Below the pieces are notes generated by a model. The model worked only from the letters and a program-made list of their open reading frames with translations, had not been told where the DNA came from and ran no database searches. Position numbers and translations under genes: made by a program. DNA of 62,856 bases from assembly GCF_029868745.1 (NCBI RefSeq), contig NZ_JARWOP010000293.1, positions 1 to 62,856 on the forward strand. The letters are read 5' to 3'. Every line of letters begins with the position of its first letter. Position 1 is the stretch's first letter. This document shows positions 24,203 through 32,530 of the stretch, piece by piece. Source of the stretch: Nocardia wallacei (GTDB lineage Bacteria > Actinomycetota > Actinomycetes > Mycobacteriales > Mycobacteriaceae).

Positions 24203-25501
24203 ATGACTACACCCTCTGTTCCGCCTGCTCGCCATCCGACCGAGTCCGGCCGCTGCCCGTTCGGGCACGGCTCGCCGGTCGACACCGCCGATGAGCGAAT
24301 CCCGTTGCACGACCCCGCTTTCGCGCAAGACCCGCACGCCGCCTACAAGGCGATGCGAGAACGGTTCGGGTCACTGGCGCCGGTGTACCTCGCACCCGGT
24401 GTGCCGGCGACCCTGGTGCTCGGGCACCGGACCGCGGTGGAGGTCTTGCACGACGAGCGCCATTTCCCGTCCGACCCGCGCACCTGGCAGCAGACGGTGT
24501 CCGCTGATTCGCCGTTGCTGGCGATGATGGGCTATCACCCAGCTGCCCGCTACAACACCGGTCGCGCGCACGAGCGCTATCGGGAGGCGTCGCGGGCGGC
24601 GATCGACGCGGTGGATCTGCATGCCCTGCACGCCCTCGTGGAGCAAGTCGCCGTCCCGCTGATCAACGTGTTCTTCGGCGCGGGCGCGGTGGAAGTGATC
24701 AGCCAATACGCGCACCCGCTGGTCGTGCGGATCCTGAACGTTCTCGTCGGCTGTCCAGAACAGATCGGAGACAAGATCGCGCAAGGAATGGCGGCTCGAT
24801 TCGACTCCGGCGCCGACGCCGCCGAGGGCATGCACGTCCTGCAGCGGGCGCTGACCGACCTGGTCGAATGCAAGCAGGTAGAGCCGGGCCCGGATATGGC
24901 CTCGATCATGCTCGCCCATCCCACCGGGTTGACCGGTGAGGAAGTCGTCGCGCAGCTGATGAGCTTCTACGGCGCCGGAGTCGAGGCGTTGCAGAACCTG
25001 ATCGCCAACACCATCTTGTTGACCCTCACCGACCAGAGGTTCGGCGGCGGTCTACTCGGCGGGAGCCTGTCCACCCGCGAAGCGCTGGACGAGGTGTTGT
25101 TCACCGATCCGCCGATGGCGAACTTCTGCACCACCTACCCCCGCCAACCGGTCCTCATCGACCACACGTGGCTGCCCGCGCATCAACCGGTCGTGGTCAG
25201 CCTCGCCGCCTGCAACAACGACCCCGCCATCCGCGCGGGCGACATCGTCGGCAACCGGTCGCACCTGGCCTGGAGCGCCGGACCCCACCTGTGCCCCGCC
25301 CAGAACGTCGCCCTCCGGATCGCCGGAGACGCAGTCGACCAACTGCTCGACGCACTGCCCGAAGTCACCCTCGCGATCCCTGCTGAGGAGTTGGTGTGGC
25401 GGCCGGGCCCGTTCCACCGCGCACTCACCCAGCTGCCGGTGTCCTTCACTCCGGCGTCTCGCCCGCCCACCGGCCTCTACGCCTACCCGAGCGAGGCATA
25501 A
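24203..25501 (+). CDS. cytochrome P450 lacking the ExxR motif
   Basis: 432 residues. The heme loop is SAGPHLCPAQ with the axial Cys at about residue 375, although Phe of FxxGxHxC is Trp. In the I-helix the usual AGxDT reads GAGVEALQN, without the Thr. The K-helix, normally ExLR, reads DEVLFTDPPM, so the Arg that pairs with Glu is Phe. CYP157 proteins of Streptomyces are known examples without ExxR. It may be an inactive or unusual P450. Its last base overlaps the ATG of the next gene, which suggests coupling. Confidence 0.82.
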   Translation: MTTPSVPPARHPTESGRCPFGHGSPVDTADERIPLHDPAFAQDPHAAYKAMRERFGSLAPVYLAPGVPATLVLGHRTAVEVLHDERHFPSDPRTWQQTVSADSPLLAMMGYHPAARYNTGRAHERYREASRAAIDAVDLHALHALVEQVAVPLINVFFGAGAVEVISQYAHPLVVRILNVLVGCPEQIGDKIAQGMAARFDSGADAAEGMHVLQRALTDLVECKQVEPGPDMASIMLAHPTGLTGEEVVAQLMSFYGAGVEALQNLIANTILLTLTDQRFGGGLLGGSLSTREALDEVLFTDPPMANFCTTYPRQPVLIDHTWLPAHQPVVVSLAACNNDPAIRAGDIVGNRSHLAWSAGPHLCPAQNVALRIAGDAVDQLLDALPEVTLAIPAEELVWRPGPFHRALTQLPVSFTPASRPPTGLYAYPSEA

Positions 25502-26391
25502 TGACTGCGGCCGGTCTGGCGGACCCGGATGCTGAGCCCTTGGGGACGGACGCGGGGCGTCCGAGCCTGTGCCGGATGTACAGCTACTGGTATTACGGCG
25601 GCAAGGATCACTACGAGATCGACCGCGACACCTGCCACACCCTCGCCCAGCATGCGCCGGGCTGGGAGCTGGCGGTGCGGGCCAGCCGGGCCTGGCTACG
25701 CCACCGGGTCTGTGACCTCGCCGCACGAGGCATAGGCCAGTTCCTGGTCCTCGATGCCGGGTTCCCGGTCCTCGGTGAAATCGCTGTGCACGAGCTGGCG
25801 GCGCAGAACCTGAGTGAGCGGCCCGCGCGGGTGGTGTACGCGGATCCGGATCCGCTGGCCAGCCTGCACAACCATGCCGAGCTGGCCGACAACGTCTACG
25901 TCCACGCCGTGCAGGCTGACCTCGCCGATCCCGCCGCCGTGCTCGACCGGTCCCGCGCCGCGGGCTCGCCCCTGGACTGGTCGAAACCGGTGGCTGTGCT
26001 GCTGCCCGACTCCCTGTCGCATGTCCCCGACGATCCCGGCCCCGCCGAGATCGTGCGCCGCTATCGCGAGCTGCTCGCCCCTGGGTCGTGGATTGCGGCC
26101 AGCCATTACACCGATCCCGGGCGTCGCAGCCCCGCACACGAGACCGCGAGCGTGTTGCAACAGCAATTCACTACTTGGCTGGGCTCGGGCCGGTTCCGAG
26201 CCCCGGCAGAGATCGCGGCGTGTTTCGACGGCCTGGAACTGCGCGACCCCGGGATCGCCGACCTCACCGCCTGGCCGCCACCGCTCACCTCGGCCACACC
26301 GCTCCCGGCCGAGGCCGGCCTGATCCTGTGCGGCCTCGGCCGCATCCCCGATCCCACCCAACAACACGCACACAACGGAGGAACACGCTGA
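25501..26391 (+). CDS. PF04672 (DUF574) methyltransferase-like protein with altered AdoMet loop
   Basis: 296 residues. The family start CRMYSYWYYGGKDHYEIDR is present. The motif usually DIGTGLPT reads DAGFPVL here, so the glycine-rich AdoMet loop is altered and methyl transfer is doubtful. ARVVYADPDPLA, which in relatives is VYVDNDP, also varies. It follows the odd P450 directly. The paralog at 27324-28133 keeps the normal motif, so this copy may be a structural or regulatory variant. Confidence 0.8.
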   Translation: MTAAGLADPDAEPLGTDAGRPSLCRMYSYWYYGGKDHYEIDRDTCHTLAQHAPGWELAVRASRAWLRHRVCDLAARGIGQFLVLDAGFPVLGEIAVHELAAQNLSERPARVVYADPDPLASLHNHAELADNVYVHAVQADLADPAAVLDRSRAAGSPLDWSKPVAVLLPDSLSHVPDDPGPAEIVRRYRELLAPGSWIAASHYTDPGRRSPAHETASVLQQQFTTWLGSGRFRAPAEIAACFDGLELRDPGIADLTAWPPPLTSATPLPAEAGLILCGLGRIPDPTQQHAHNGGTR

Positions 26392-26444
26392 TGAGCATCA
26401 CCAGCACACGATGGCGCCGAGTGGCGCCCGGGGTGTGACCAGCC

Positions 26445-26662
26445 ATGCCACCCGCCACCCCACCCCAACCGCCACACGGTATCCGGCACATCCATATCGA
26501 ATCCGGCGCCCTCGCCTTGGATTTCCAGGCAGCGCTGAACAAGCACAGCACGTCGCCGATGAACTCGCGCGTACCTTCGCCGACTTGGACCTGCGGGTGA
26601 CCATCGACGACAAGGTACGGCGGGATCTTCCGCCGCTGCCCTGCGCGGACCTTTGGGACTGA
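26445..26662 (+). pseudogene. frameshifted small gene
   Basis: One frame from the ATG reads MPPATPPQPPHGIRHIHIES and GALALDFQAAL, like a real N-terminus. A second frame continues AEQAQHVADELARTFADLDL and RVTIDDKVRRDL and ends at 26662. A single-base shift near 26535 would join them into a protein of about 70 residues. It is either decay or sequencing error. A 15-codon frame (MSITSTRWRRVAPGV) lies just before and may be its leader. Confidence 0.45.
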
Positions 26663-26794
26663 GGCTGCCACCCACGCCGTTGGAGCAGTGCTTGAAGCCT
26701 GCTGAACACGAAGGACTTCCGACCGATGATATTCCCGGCATCCCCAGAAACGCGCGTGGCCCTCTTCAATCCCGTCCACACGGAGGAAGTGACC

Positions 26795-27031
26795 ATGACC
26801 CGGTTGCGCGAGTACGGCCCCGACTATGCCCTCACGCTCGCCCGGGCGAGCGACCTCGCCGATCACGACGAGCTAGAACAGGCGGCACGCAGCCTACGTG
26901 ACGCCGTAGATGTGCTCAGGCGCACAAGCATCGACCAGGCCGCGGCGGCAGAGCTGGTGTACCAGCACCTCCTGGCCTGGGCCGACGCAGTCACCGCCGA
27001 CATCCACGCCAGCGGCCGGGCAAGGCACTGA
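26795..27031 (+). CDS. small helical protein, function unknown
   Basis: 78 residues starting MTRLREYGPDYALTLARASD, with GGAGGAAGTGACC before the ATG. It continues LADHDELEQAARSLRDAVDV and AAAELVYQHLLAWADAVTA. It is all-alpha, with no membrane segment, and sits between the two PF04672 genes. The 290 bp after it (27032-27323) carry no convincing gene, though one frame there (PAWARLLAEHLVRWAAAFGG) looks protein-like and may be a broken copy of something. Confidence 0.6.
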   Translation: MTRLREYGPDYALTLARASDLADHDELEQAARSLRDAVDVLRRTSIDQAAAAELVYQHLLAWADAVTADIHASGRARH

Positions 27032-27323
27032 CCATGGGGGCGAGCCCGGAACGCCCGCGACTGCCCCCTGGTCGAATCCGTTGCTTCTCAACGCTTTTCT
27101 GTGGTTTTGCGATCGAAGGGACTTCTCGCTGATGCCTGCCGATTCTCCGACCGGATCGTCTGCCCGCCAGGTCGGTCACGTCTACTCGCCGCGGCCGACG
27201 CACCGGCGTGGGCGCGGCTGCTGGCCGAGCATCTGGTCCGGTGGGCCGCCGCGTTCGGAGGCCGCACCAGCAAACAACACGACCCCCTGACCCCCTGTCG
27301 ACCATTCCGGAAGGAGCTACACC

Positions 27324-28133
27324 ATGGACCTCAGAATGGGCTATCCCCACTCGGCCCGCATGTACGACTACTTCCTCGGCGGCAAAGACAACTACGAGGC
27401 CGACCGTGAGCACGCCGAACAGGTCGAGAAGGTCTTCCTGTCCGTGCGCCTGGCTGCCCACCACAATCGCGGATTCATGCACCGCGCCATCCGGCACCTC
27501 GCCCAAGAAGGTATCCGGCAGTTCCTCGACATCGGCACCGGCATCCCCACCGAACCCAACCTGCACCAGGTCGCCCAGCAGATCAAACCCGAAGCGCGCA
27601 TCGTGTACGTCGACAACGACCCGATCGTGCTCGCCCACGCCCGCGCCCTGATGACCAGCACCCCCGAAGGCTGGACCGCCTACCTCCACGCCGACGTCAC
27701 CCAGCCCGAACAGATCCTCACCGCCCCCGAGGTGAGAAACACTCTCCGACCCAGCGAACCGGTCGCAGTGAGCCTGATCGCGCTGCTGCACTTCATCCCC
27801 GACGAATGCAAGCCCCATGACATCCTCGCCACCTTGCTCGACGCCGTCCCGTCCGGGAGCTATCTCGTGATCTCCCATGCCACACCGGATTTCGACCCCG
27901 ACACCTTCACCAAAATCCAGGACATCTACCGCGACGGCGAGATCCCCTGCCAATTCCGCAGCCACGAGGAAGTCACCGGTTTCTTCACCGGACTCGACCT
28001 CGTGGACCCAGGTGTCGTGCCGCTGCCCCGGTGGCGGCCTGACCTGTTCGCCGTGGACGACCCCGACAACGACACCCTCACGACCCTGGACGCCAAGGTC
28101 GGGGCCTACGCCGCCGTCGCGAGGAAACCATGA
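27324..28133 (+). CDS. PF04672 (DUF574) AdoMet-dependent methyltransferase
   Basis: 269 residues, the usual length, starting MDLRMGYPHSARMYDYFLGG after AAGGAGCTACACC. The AdoMet loop is normal: RQFLDIGTGIPTEPNLHQVA (about 70-90), followed by IVYVDNDPIVLAHARAL and VSLIALLHFIPDE. This family is very abundant in actinobacteria and few members have known substrates. It probably ends the tailoring group that starts with the O-methyltransferase. Its start and context show no link to DNA methylation. Confidence 0.88.
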   Translation: MDLRMGYPHSARMYDYFLGGKDNYEADREHAEQVEKVFLSVRLAAHHNRGFMHRAIRHLAQEGIRQFLDIGTGIPTEPNLHQVAQQIKPEARIVYVDNDPIVLAHARALMTSTPEGWTAYLHADVTQPEQILTAPEVRNTLRPSEPVAVSLIALLHFIPDECKPHDILATLLDAVPSGSYLVISHATPDFDPDTFTKIQDIYRDGEIPCQFRSHEEVTGFFTGLDLVDPGVVPLPRWRPDLFAVDDPDNDTLTTLDAKVGAYAAVARKP

Positions 28134-28462
28134 CGCGCCCCGCACACCCCAGCAACACGCCTGCCGCTGTGTGCTGGACGCGGCACGTACCCCAGCGACA
28201 ACCACGGAACCATCGACCTTCACCACGGAAGATTCGATCTATGAACGCGCGCCTCGGGGAATCGGTGTCGGTCACCCGCTGCGTCGCCGCCCACCGGCAG
28301 GCTTCGGCACCGACCGGCCGCCGCCGACCCGCCACCACACCATCCCCCGGCCATCACGCGGGCGGCGGGACCGCGGCCCCGCCTGGTGGGCTGGCATGGC
28401 CTGTCGGATCGTCCGGATATCGTTGTCCCGGCGGGAAATTGTCGGGAGAAGGGAACGCCGTC
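28134..28462. other. gene-free stretch
   Basis: About 330 bp without a supported gene. The frame of the next gene is open through most of it but has Arg/Pro/Thr-rich, non-protein-like composition and no ribosome site until GGGAGAAGGGA just before 28463. Confidence 0.45.
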
Positions 28463-28954
28463 ATGGTTGACGATGATCAGCTCGGTTTTGCCATCGAGTT
28501 CCATGAGAAGACCCAAGCATTTCTCGATTGGGCCGAGCCCGCTCTGATGGAATCCAAGGTTCGAGCATTTCTCACCGACACGGTTCCCGGCATCGCAGAC
28601 TATTCCTCCGATGCGTGGTGGACCTCGCCGCTGCTGCTGCGCATCCTCGACGCCGCACTCGACCGGTTCGGTGACTGGGCTGGTTTCCTGTCCCCGGACC
28701 ATCGCGAGAGCGCGGATCAGCTCGTGCGGTTCCTGGGCGAATGCTGCCTCCGACAGCACCCCGGCATGACCTGGGCCAACCGGCCGACAGACGCCACCTG
28801 CCCGCCACTGTACGACGATTTCGGGCCCGTAGTCCTGTTCACCGAGTCCGGAGCGGGGGAAGCTCCGGCCTCGCTGGCCGAAGAACTCTTCCTGAAGAAC
28901 TACGGCCCTCGCATGGTCGTCTACAGCATCCAGAAGGCCGGGACCGCCGTGTAA
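28463..28954 (+). CDS. possible immunity or partner protein for the downstream nuclease
   Basis: 163 residues starting MVDDDQLGFAIEFHEKTQAF, with SDAWWTSPLLLRILDAALDR and DQLVRFLGECCLRQHPGMTW, then a C-terminal beta part (LYDDFGPVVLFTESG). Acidic and Trp-rich, with no signal. It precedes the putative nuclease by 26 bp on the same strand, which is the arrangement of many immunity genes. I recognise no family; the immunity role is inference from context. Confidence 0.5.
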   Translation: MVDDDQLGFAIEFHEKTQAFLDWAEPALMESKVRAFLTDTVPGIADYSSDAWWTSPLLLRILDAALDRFGDWAGFLSPDHRESADQLVRFLGECCLRQHPGMTWANRPTDATCPPLYDDFGPVVLFTESGAGEAPASLAEELFLKNYGPRMVVYSIQKAGTAV

Positions 28955-28980
28955 ACGGCGGAATCGGAGAGGGGGGTGGC

Positions 28981-29973
28981 GTGCCGGACGACTACGATGC
29001 CGTGCGCCGGAATCTGTCGAACTACGAGCGGGGCCTGTACTTCGAACTCGGACGCGCGCACATCCGGGGAGAAACCCCGGAGAAGGGCTGGGTGCGTCAG
29101 TTCGAAATCAAGGTCGGCGGCAAAATACGCCGACTGGATTCGGCCCGCACCGAAGGCCGAGGCGTCCGGAGCAGAGAACGGAAATCCGGACAGGTACACG
29201 AACGAGAAACCCTGGAACAGCTGCGCCGCGAACGCGCCGCGCTACGCACCGGGCAGCTGACCCACAGCGGATGGGAAACCGTCGCCGGAGAGAAGATGCC
29301 GCGCACCGTCCGCGACGAACTCCACCAGATGGCCCGCGACTTCCCCGGCAGATTCCACCACGAAGTAATCTCCCGAGCCGACGCGCTGCGCGCACTCGAA
29401 CTCGGCAAGAGCCTCGCCTCCCGACAGCTGGAACTGATCCGCAGCTACCAGCTGACCCGCGCCGACCGCGCACGCAAACGACTCGCCAACATCCGTGAGA
29501 TCGTGCGCAAGCGAGAAGCAAAAGCGAAAGAAGACCGCGCCAGAACCGAACGGGAAACACGCGAAGCACGGGAACGAATACAACGCGAAGTAGCCGACCG
29601 GGTTGCCCGCGAGTTCCGCCTGCCGGAGGTGCTGCGCCGCGACCGCGAGAACAGAGACGCCGAACGGGCACAAGCGCGAGAAGCAGCCGACGCCGCCGAG
29701 GCGCGGCGCGCACGGGAAGCAGCCGACAAAGCCGAACGCCAACGCCAGCGGGAGGCCACCGAGCGGCTCGCTGCATTCCGTCAGCAAACACGCGAAGCGA
29801 CCGCGGCAGGCCGGGTGGTCCGAGGCGGACCCGAAATCGCCGACCTGCTCATCGTCGGACGAGCCACACCAGGCGCCGCGCCTCCCCACCGCGAGCCGCC
29901 ACAAGCCGGATCCACCCGCGGCGGACGCGAAGACCGCGGAAGAGAACGCGGAATCGAACGCACCCGGGACTGA
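28981..29973 (+). CDS. putative PD-(D/E)xK-like nuclease with long coiled coil
   Basis: 330 residues from a GTG. The N-terminal part (residues about 8-60) has YERGLYFELGRAHIRG, then QFEIKVGGKIRRLDSARTEG and VRSRERKSGQVHE. The latter gives an Asp followed about 15 residues on by Glu-x-Lys, the spacing of the PD-(D/E)xK nuclease fold. The middle is helical. Residues about 190-290 are an almost continuous charged coiled coil (REAKAKEDRARTERETREAR). The C-terminus is Arg/Gly-rich. No signal peptide. Family unknown; nuclease reading is inference. Confidence 0.5.
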   Translation: MPDDYDAVRRNLSNYERGLYFELGRAHIRGETPEKGWVRQFEIKVGGKIRRLDSARTEGRGVRSRERKSGQVHERETLEQLRRERAALRTGQLTHSGWETVAGEKMPRTVRDELHQMARDFPGRFHHEVISRADALRALELGKSLASRQLELIRSYQLTRADRARKRLANIREIVRKREAKAKEDRARTERETREARERIQREVADRVAREFRLPEVLRRDRENRDAERAQAREAADAAEARRAREAADKAERQRQREATERLAAFRQQTREATAAGRVVRGGPEIADLLIVGRATPGAAPPHREPPQAGSTRGGREDRGRERGIERTRD

Positions 29974-30460
29974 TCTCGGCGACTTCGTTGATGGCGACAC
30001 AGCTCTCGCGCGCATCGTCTGGTCCGATCGGCGGGCATCCGCGCCCATCGGCGGAGCCCTGTTGAGGGGATATAACAAGAAATCCAACCCCGGGATCGAG
30101 CAAGATCCACGGTTCCGTGCCGTTCTCGAAGACATCCAGGCATGGTCCACGAGCCGCAACAACGCGATACACGCCACTGCGAAGATACTCGGAAACGATG
30201 ATCCCACAGTCACTTTCGCCGACCTGTTGACCGTCCACCGCGAGACCGCGATTCGCGGAGTGCAACTACTCCAGCAGTACGACCAGCTCGACACTCGAGC
30301 GCGCACCGCGCACGGTCTGATACCCGGCACCTACCCGAACGCGTTCTTCCCCGAACACCGGCCCAAGCCGGTCCCAGCGCTAACAGCACACCGAGACGCG
30401 GAGGTAACCTATCGGTTGCTGGTAAGGCGACGAGTGGTGCGGCCGACAGTGCGAGTGCGC
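29974..30460 (+). other. open frame with HEPN-like motif, start uncertain
   Basis: A clearly protein-like stretch lies right after the nuclease gene: LGDFVDGDTALARIVWS, GIEQDPRFRAVLEDIQAW, STSRNNAIHATAKILGN, LLTVHRETAIRGVQLLQQY. RNNAIH fits the Rx4H motif of HEPN RNases. No ATG/GTG/TTG stands near its beginning except a TTG at 30061 behind GGAG, and the frame overlaps the tail of the nuclease gene. It also runs, without a stop, into the next gene. It may be a C-terminal extension of the nuclease displaced by a one-base shift. Confidence 0.35.
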
Positions 30461-30517
30461 CCTCCCGTTGCTTCTGCATCGCTGTATGCCCGGACCTGTC
30501 TGGAAGCGAGCCCGGCG

Positions 30518-31348
30518 ATGGCCAAGAAGAACAATGTGACCCGATTGCCGACCCGCCTCGGCACCACCGCCCGGCAAGCCGCCGAGCCGGTACAGGCTGC
30601 CGTGCACGACTACCTCGCAGCCCGTCACCGGCTGACCGAGCAGCTGGCGCAGGTCGACGCGCTACTCGAACAAGGTGCCACGGAACCTCTCGAACAACAG
30701 GCGACAGCCCTGGGCGAGAGACTGATCAGTGTCCACAGCAGCCTGATCCGCTTGTCGACGACCGTCGCCATCGGGCGGACAACAGCGGACTCGACGGTGC
30801 TGAGCAAGGCGCTGGCGGAAGCGACAGCACCACTCGTCGCGCAGCGGGCCGAGCCGCAACCGGCGCCTGCCTCAGCGAGCGAAGCCACGTCGTTGTCCAC
30901 TGTCGACGAGCTGAAGGCCCTGGGAGCGGATTCGGTCGTCATCCAGGCCCCCATCACCGAGTCCGGCCGCCCCCGACCGTTCCAGCGCGGCGACGACGGA
31001 CAGTGGCACAGCCACACCATCGGCCGAGGCGGGATCTCCTCGGACAGCCTGTGGAACGGCGGCAGCGACCTGGTCGTCGTTCTGCGCACCGACAGACCGG
31101 TCACCGCCGGCGCGACTCCCGCACAGCGCATCGCCGCCGAGGCCGGTTTCCGAGGCTGGCAGGTACGCGACGACGACCACGGCCGCCTCCGTCTCACCCG
31201 CGGCCAGATCGCCATCGACCTGCGGTACTCCACCGCCAGCGGCAGCATCACCAAAGCCACCAGAACCCATGCCGACGGGCGCGTCGACCACGCTGCCGCC
31301 GTCGGCAAACTCGGCACGGTCCTGCGCTGGCTCAAAGACGACCAATGA
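30518..31348 (+). CDS. hypothetical protein with N-terminal helical region
   Basis: 276 residues from the ATG MAKKNNVTRLPTRLGTTARQ; the frame continues open upstream. A helical and Gln/Ala-rich N-terminal half (LTEQLAQVDALLEQGATEPL, ALGERLISVHSSLIRLS) leads to a C-terminal alpha/beta part (DSVVIQAPITESGRPRPFQR, SDLVVVLRTDRPVTA, GQIAIDLRYSTASGSITKAT). It resembles the layout of proteins associated with mobile or phage loci. No family recognised. Confidence 0.5.
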   Translation: MAKKNNVTRLPTRLGTTARQAAEPVQAAVHDYLAARHRLTEQLAQVDALLEQGATEPLEQQATALGERLISVHSSLIRLSTTVAIGRTTADSTVLSKALAEATAPLVAQRAEPQPAPASASEATSLSTVDELKALGADSVVIQAPITESGRPRPFQRGDDGQWHSHTIGRGGISSDSLWNGGSDLVVVLRTDRPVTAGATPAQRIAAEAGFRGWQVRDDDHGRLRLTRGQIAIDLRYSTASGSITKATRTHADGRVDHAAAVGKLGTVLRWLKDDQ

Positions 31349-31565
31349 CGCCCCGCCCGGACAGGTGTGAACACCCGAACACGTAACCGGACAGACAGCG
31401 CCCGCCCATAGCTCCACCGCCTCGCGCGCCGCGGTCCGCTCGACGACCTGTCGGGCCGCGCGGCCCGCTTGGTCGTGTGCGTGGCGGGCCGGATGTTGCG
31501 GCTCTGCGGCTTAGTCTTCTCTGATCAGGTGTTATCCCGTTCAAGTGAGAACCGGAGGTACCGAC

Positions 31566-31748
31566 ATGGCAGGGAAGTTCGAGCTGTACACGGACAAGGC
31601 CGGCAAGGTGAGGTTCCGGCTCAAGGCCGGAAACGGTGAAGTCATCGCCGTCGGCGAAGCCTACGAATCCAAAGCCGCCGCGGCCAAGGGCATCGAGTCG
31701 ATCAAGAAGAACGCCCCCACCGCCGAGGTCGTCGACCTCACCGCCTAG
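31566..31748 (+). CDS. DUF1508 (YegP-like) protein
   Basis: 60 residues starting MAGKFELYTDKAGKVRFRLK after CGGAGGTACCGAC. The family's fold signature F-(E/K)-x-Y-x-D-x-x-G-K-x-R-x-R-L-K and AYESKAAAAKGIESIKKNAP are all present. Length is exactly a single DUF1508 unit. Members form a small beta-beta-alpha unit with no fixed enzymatic function. It stands alone with its own ribosome site. Confidence 0.92.
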   Translation: MAGKFELYTDKAGKVRFRLKAGNGEVIAVGEAYESKAAAAKGIESIKKNAPTAEVVDLTA

Positions 31749-31954
31749 CCCGGCCACCGCCGGATCCCCGCACGACGCCACCGCCCCGGCCGCCGCGCCA
31801 CCCACTCCCGCCACGCCGCCACCTCCGCAACATGATCGGCATGGAACTGGTGGTCGTGGCGGCGGTGGTAGGTGTGGCAGCTGTCGTCGGGAGCGGGCGC
31901 CAGAGGTGAAGCAGAGCGCCGGTGCGCATGCGTCATACCCGGATTGGACGCCAC
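31745..31954 (-). CDS. possible small His-rich protein
   Basis: 69 residues from a GTG. The stretch SCHTYHRRHDHQFHADHVAE has a Cys/His-rich pattern and is followed by WREWVARRPGRWRR. The composition looks metal-binding-like rather than random. It converges with the DUF1508 gene and overlaps its stop. Ribosome site weak. Low confidence. Confidence 0.3.
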   Translation of the reverse strand: MASNPGMTHAHRRSASPLAPAPDDSCHTYHRRHDHQFHADHVAEVAAWREWVARRPGRWRRAGIRRWPG

Positions 31955-32024
31955 CCGTCCGGCAACGGTTCCGCAACCACTCCCTCGGCGCGCCTCGGCT
32001 AGGCGCGCTCGGCTGAGGTCCTGG

Positions 32025-32246
32025 CTACGGGACCATGCGCCGGGCGTGGTTCATCGCTTCCAGGGTGACCTGCCGGGCGCTGCGTCGTTCCTGTTTCGAG
32101 TACCGCAGGCCCGCCAGCTCGCCCTCGACGGCCTGCAACAGCTCCTCGATGACCAGCGCGCGCCCGTAGGCAGGGTTGTGGGAGTGCTTCGCGTCGCGTA
32201 TCGCGACTGCCACCAGCGCCTTCAGCTCCTCGCTCACCCAAGCCAT
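32025..32246 (-). CDS. small helical protein
   Basis: 73 residues starting MAWVSEELKALVAVAIRDAK; an ATG 33 bp upstream is an alternative. It continues HNPAYGRALVIEELLQAVEG and EAMNHARRMVP. All-alpha and soluble. It is divergent from the 71-residue gene, with only about 55 bp between starts, so both promoters are compact and probably leaderless. Function unknown. Confidence 0.45.
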   Translation of the reverse strand: MAWVSEELKALVAVAIRDAKHSHNPAYGRALVIEELLQAVEGELAGLRYSKQERRSARQVTLEAMNHARRMVP

Positions 32247-32302
32247 GCCACGCACCGTAACATCGATTCGAACACCCATTCGAGGAATGTTAGAGTCCGG
32301 TC

Positions 32303-32518
32303 ATGCCCGCACGCCCGACGATCACGTTCGCGAGGCAGCAGATCGAGGACGTCCGCCGACAACTCCTCGACGCCGCAGCATTCGGCAAGCACATCACGCC
32401 CGACCAGCTGGAACGGATGGCCGGCAAGCTGGCCTACAGCGTGCGAGCACTCGACGACCAGCAACACGCTATGCGCGCATCCCCGGGAGCGGTGCACCCG
32501 CCACTCGGGGATCGGTGA
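32303..32518 (+). CDS. small protein next to the CRISPR array trailer
   Basis: 71 residues, MPARPTITFARQQIEDVRRQ, then LLDAAAFGKHITPDQLERMA and GKLAYSVRALDD. Helical, basic start. TTAGAGT a few bases before the ATG could be a -10 box of a leaderless transcript. It ends 12 bp before the most degenerate repeat of the first array. No link to CRISPR function is evident. Confidence 0.45.
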   Translation: MPARPTITFARQQIEDVRRQLLDAAAFGKHITPDQLERMAGKLAYSVRALDDQQHAMRASPGAVHPPLGDR

Positions 32519-32530
32519 TGTTCCGGCTGG

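Noticed and set aside
27132..27290. 52-codon frame between the two PF04672 genes
   Set aside because: No ribosome site, Pro/Arg/Ser-rich; another frame looks more protein-like, so neither can be called.
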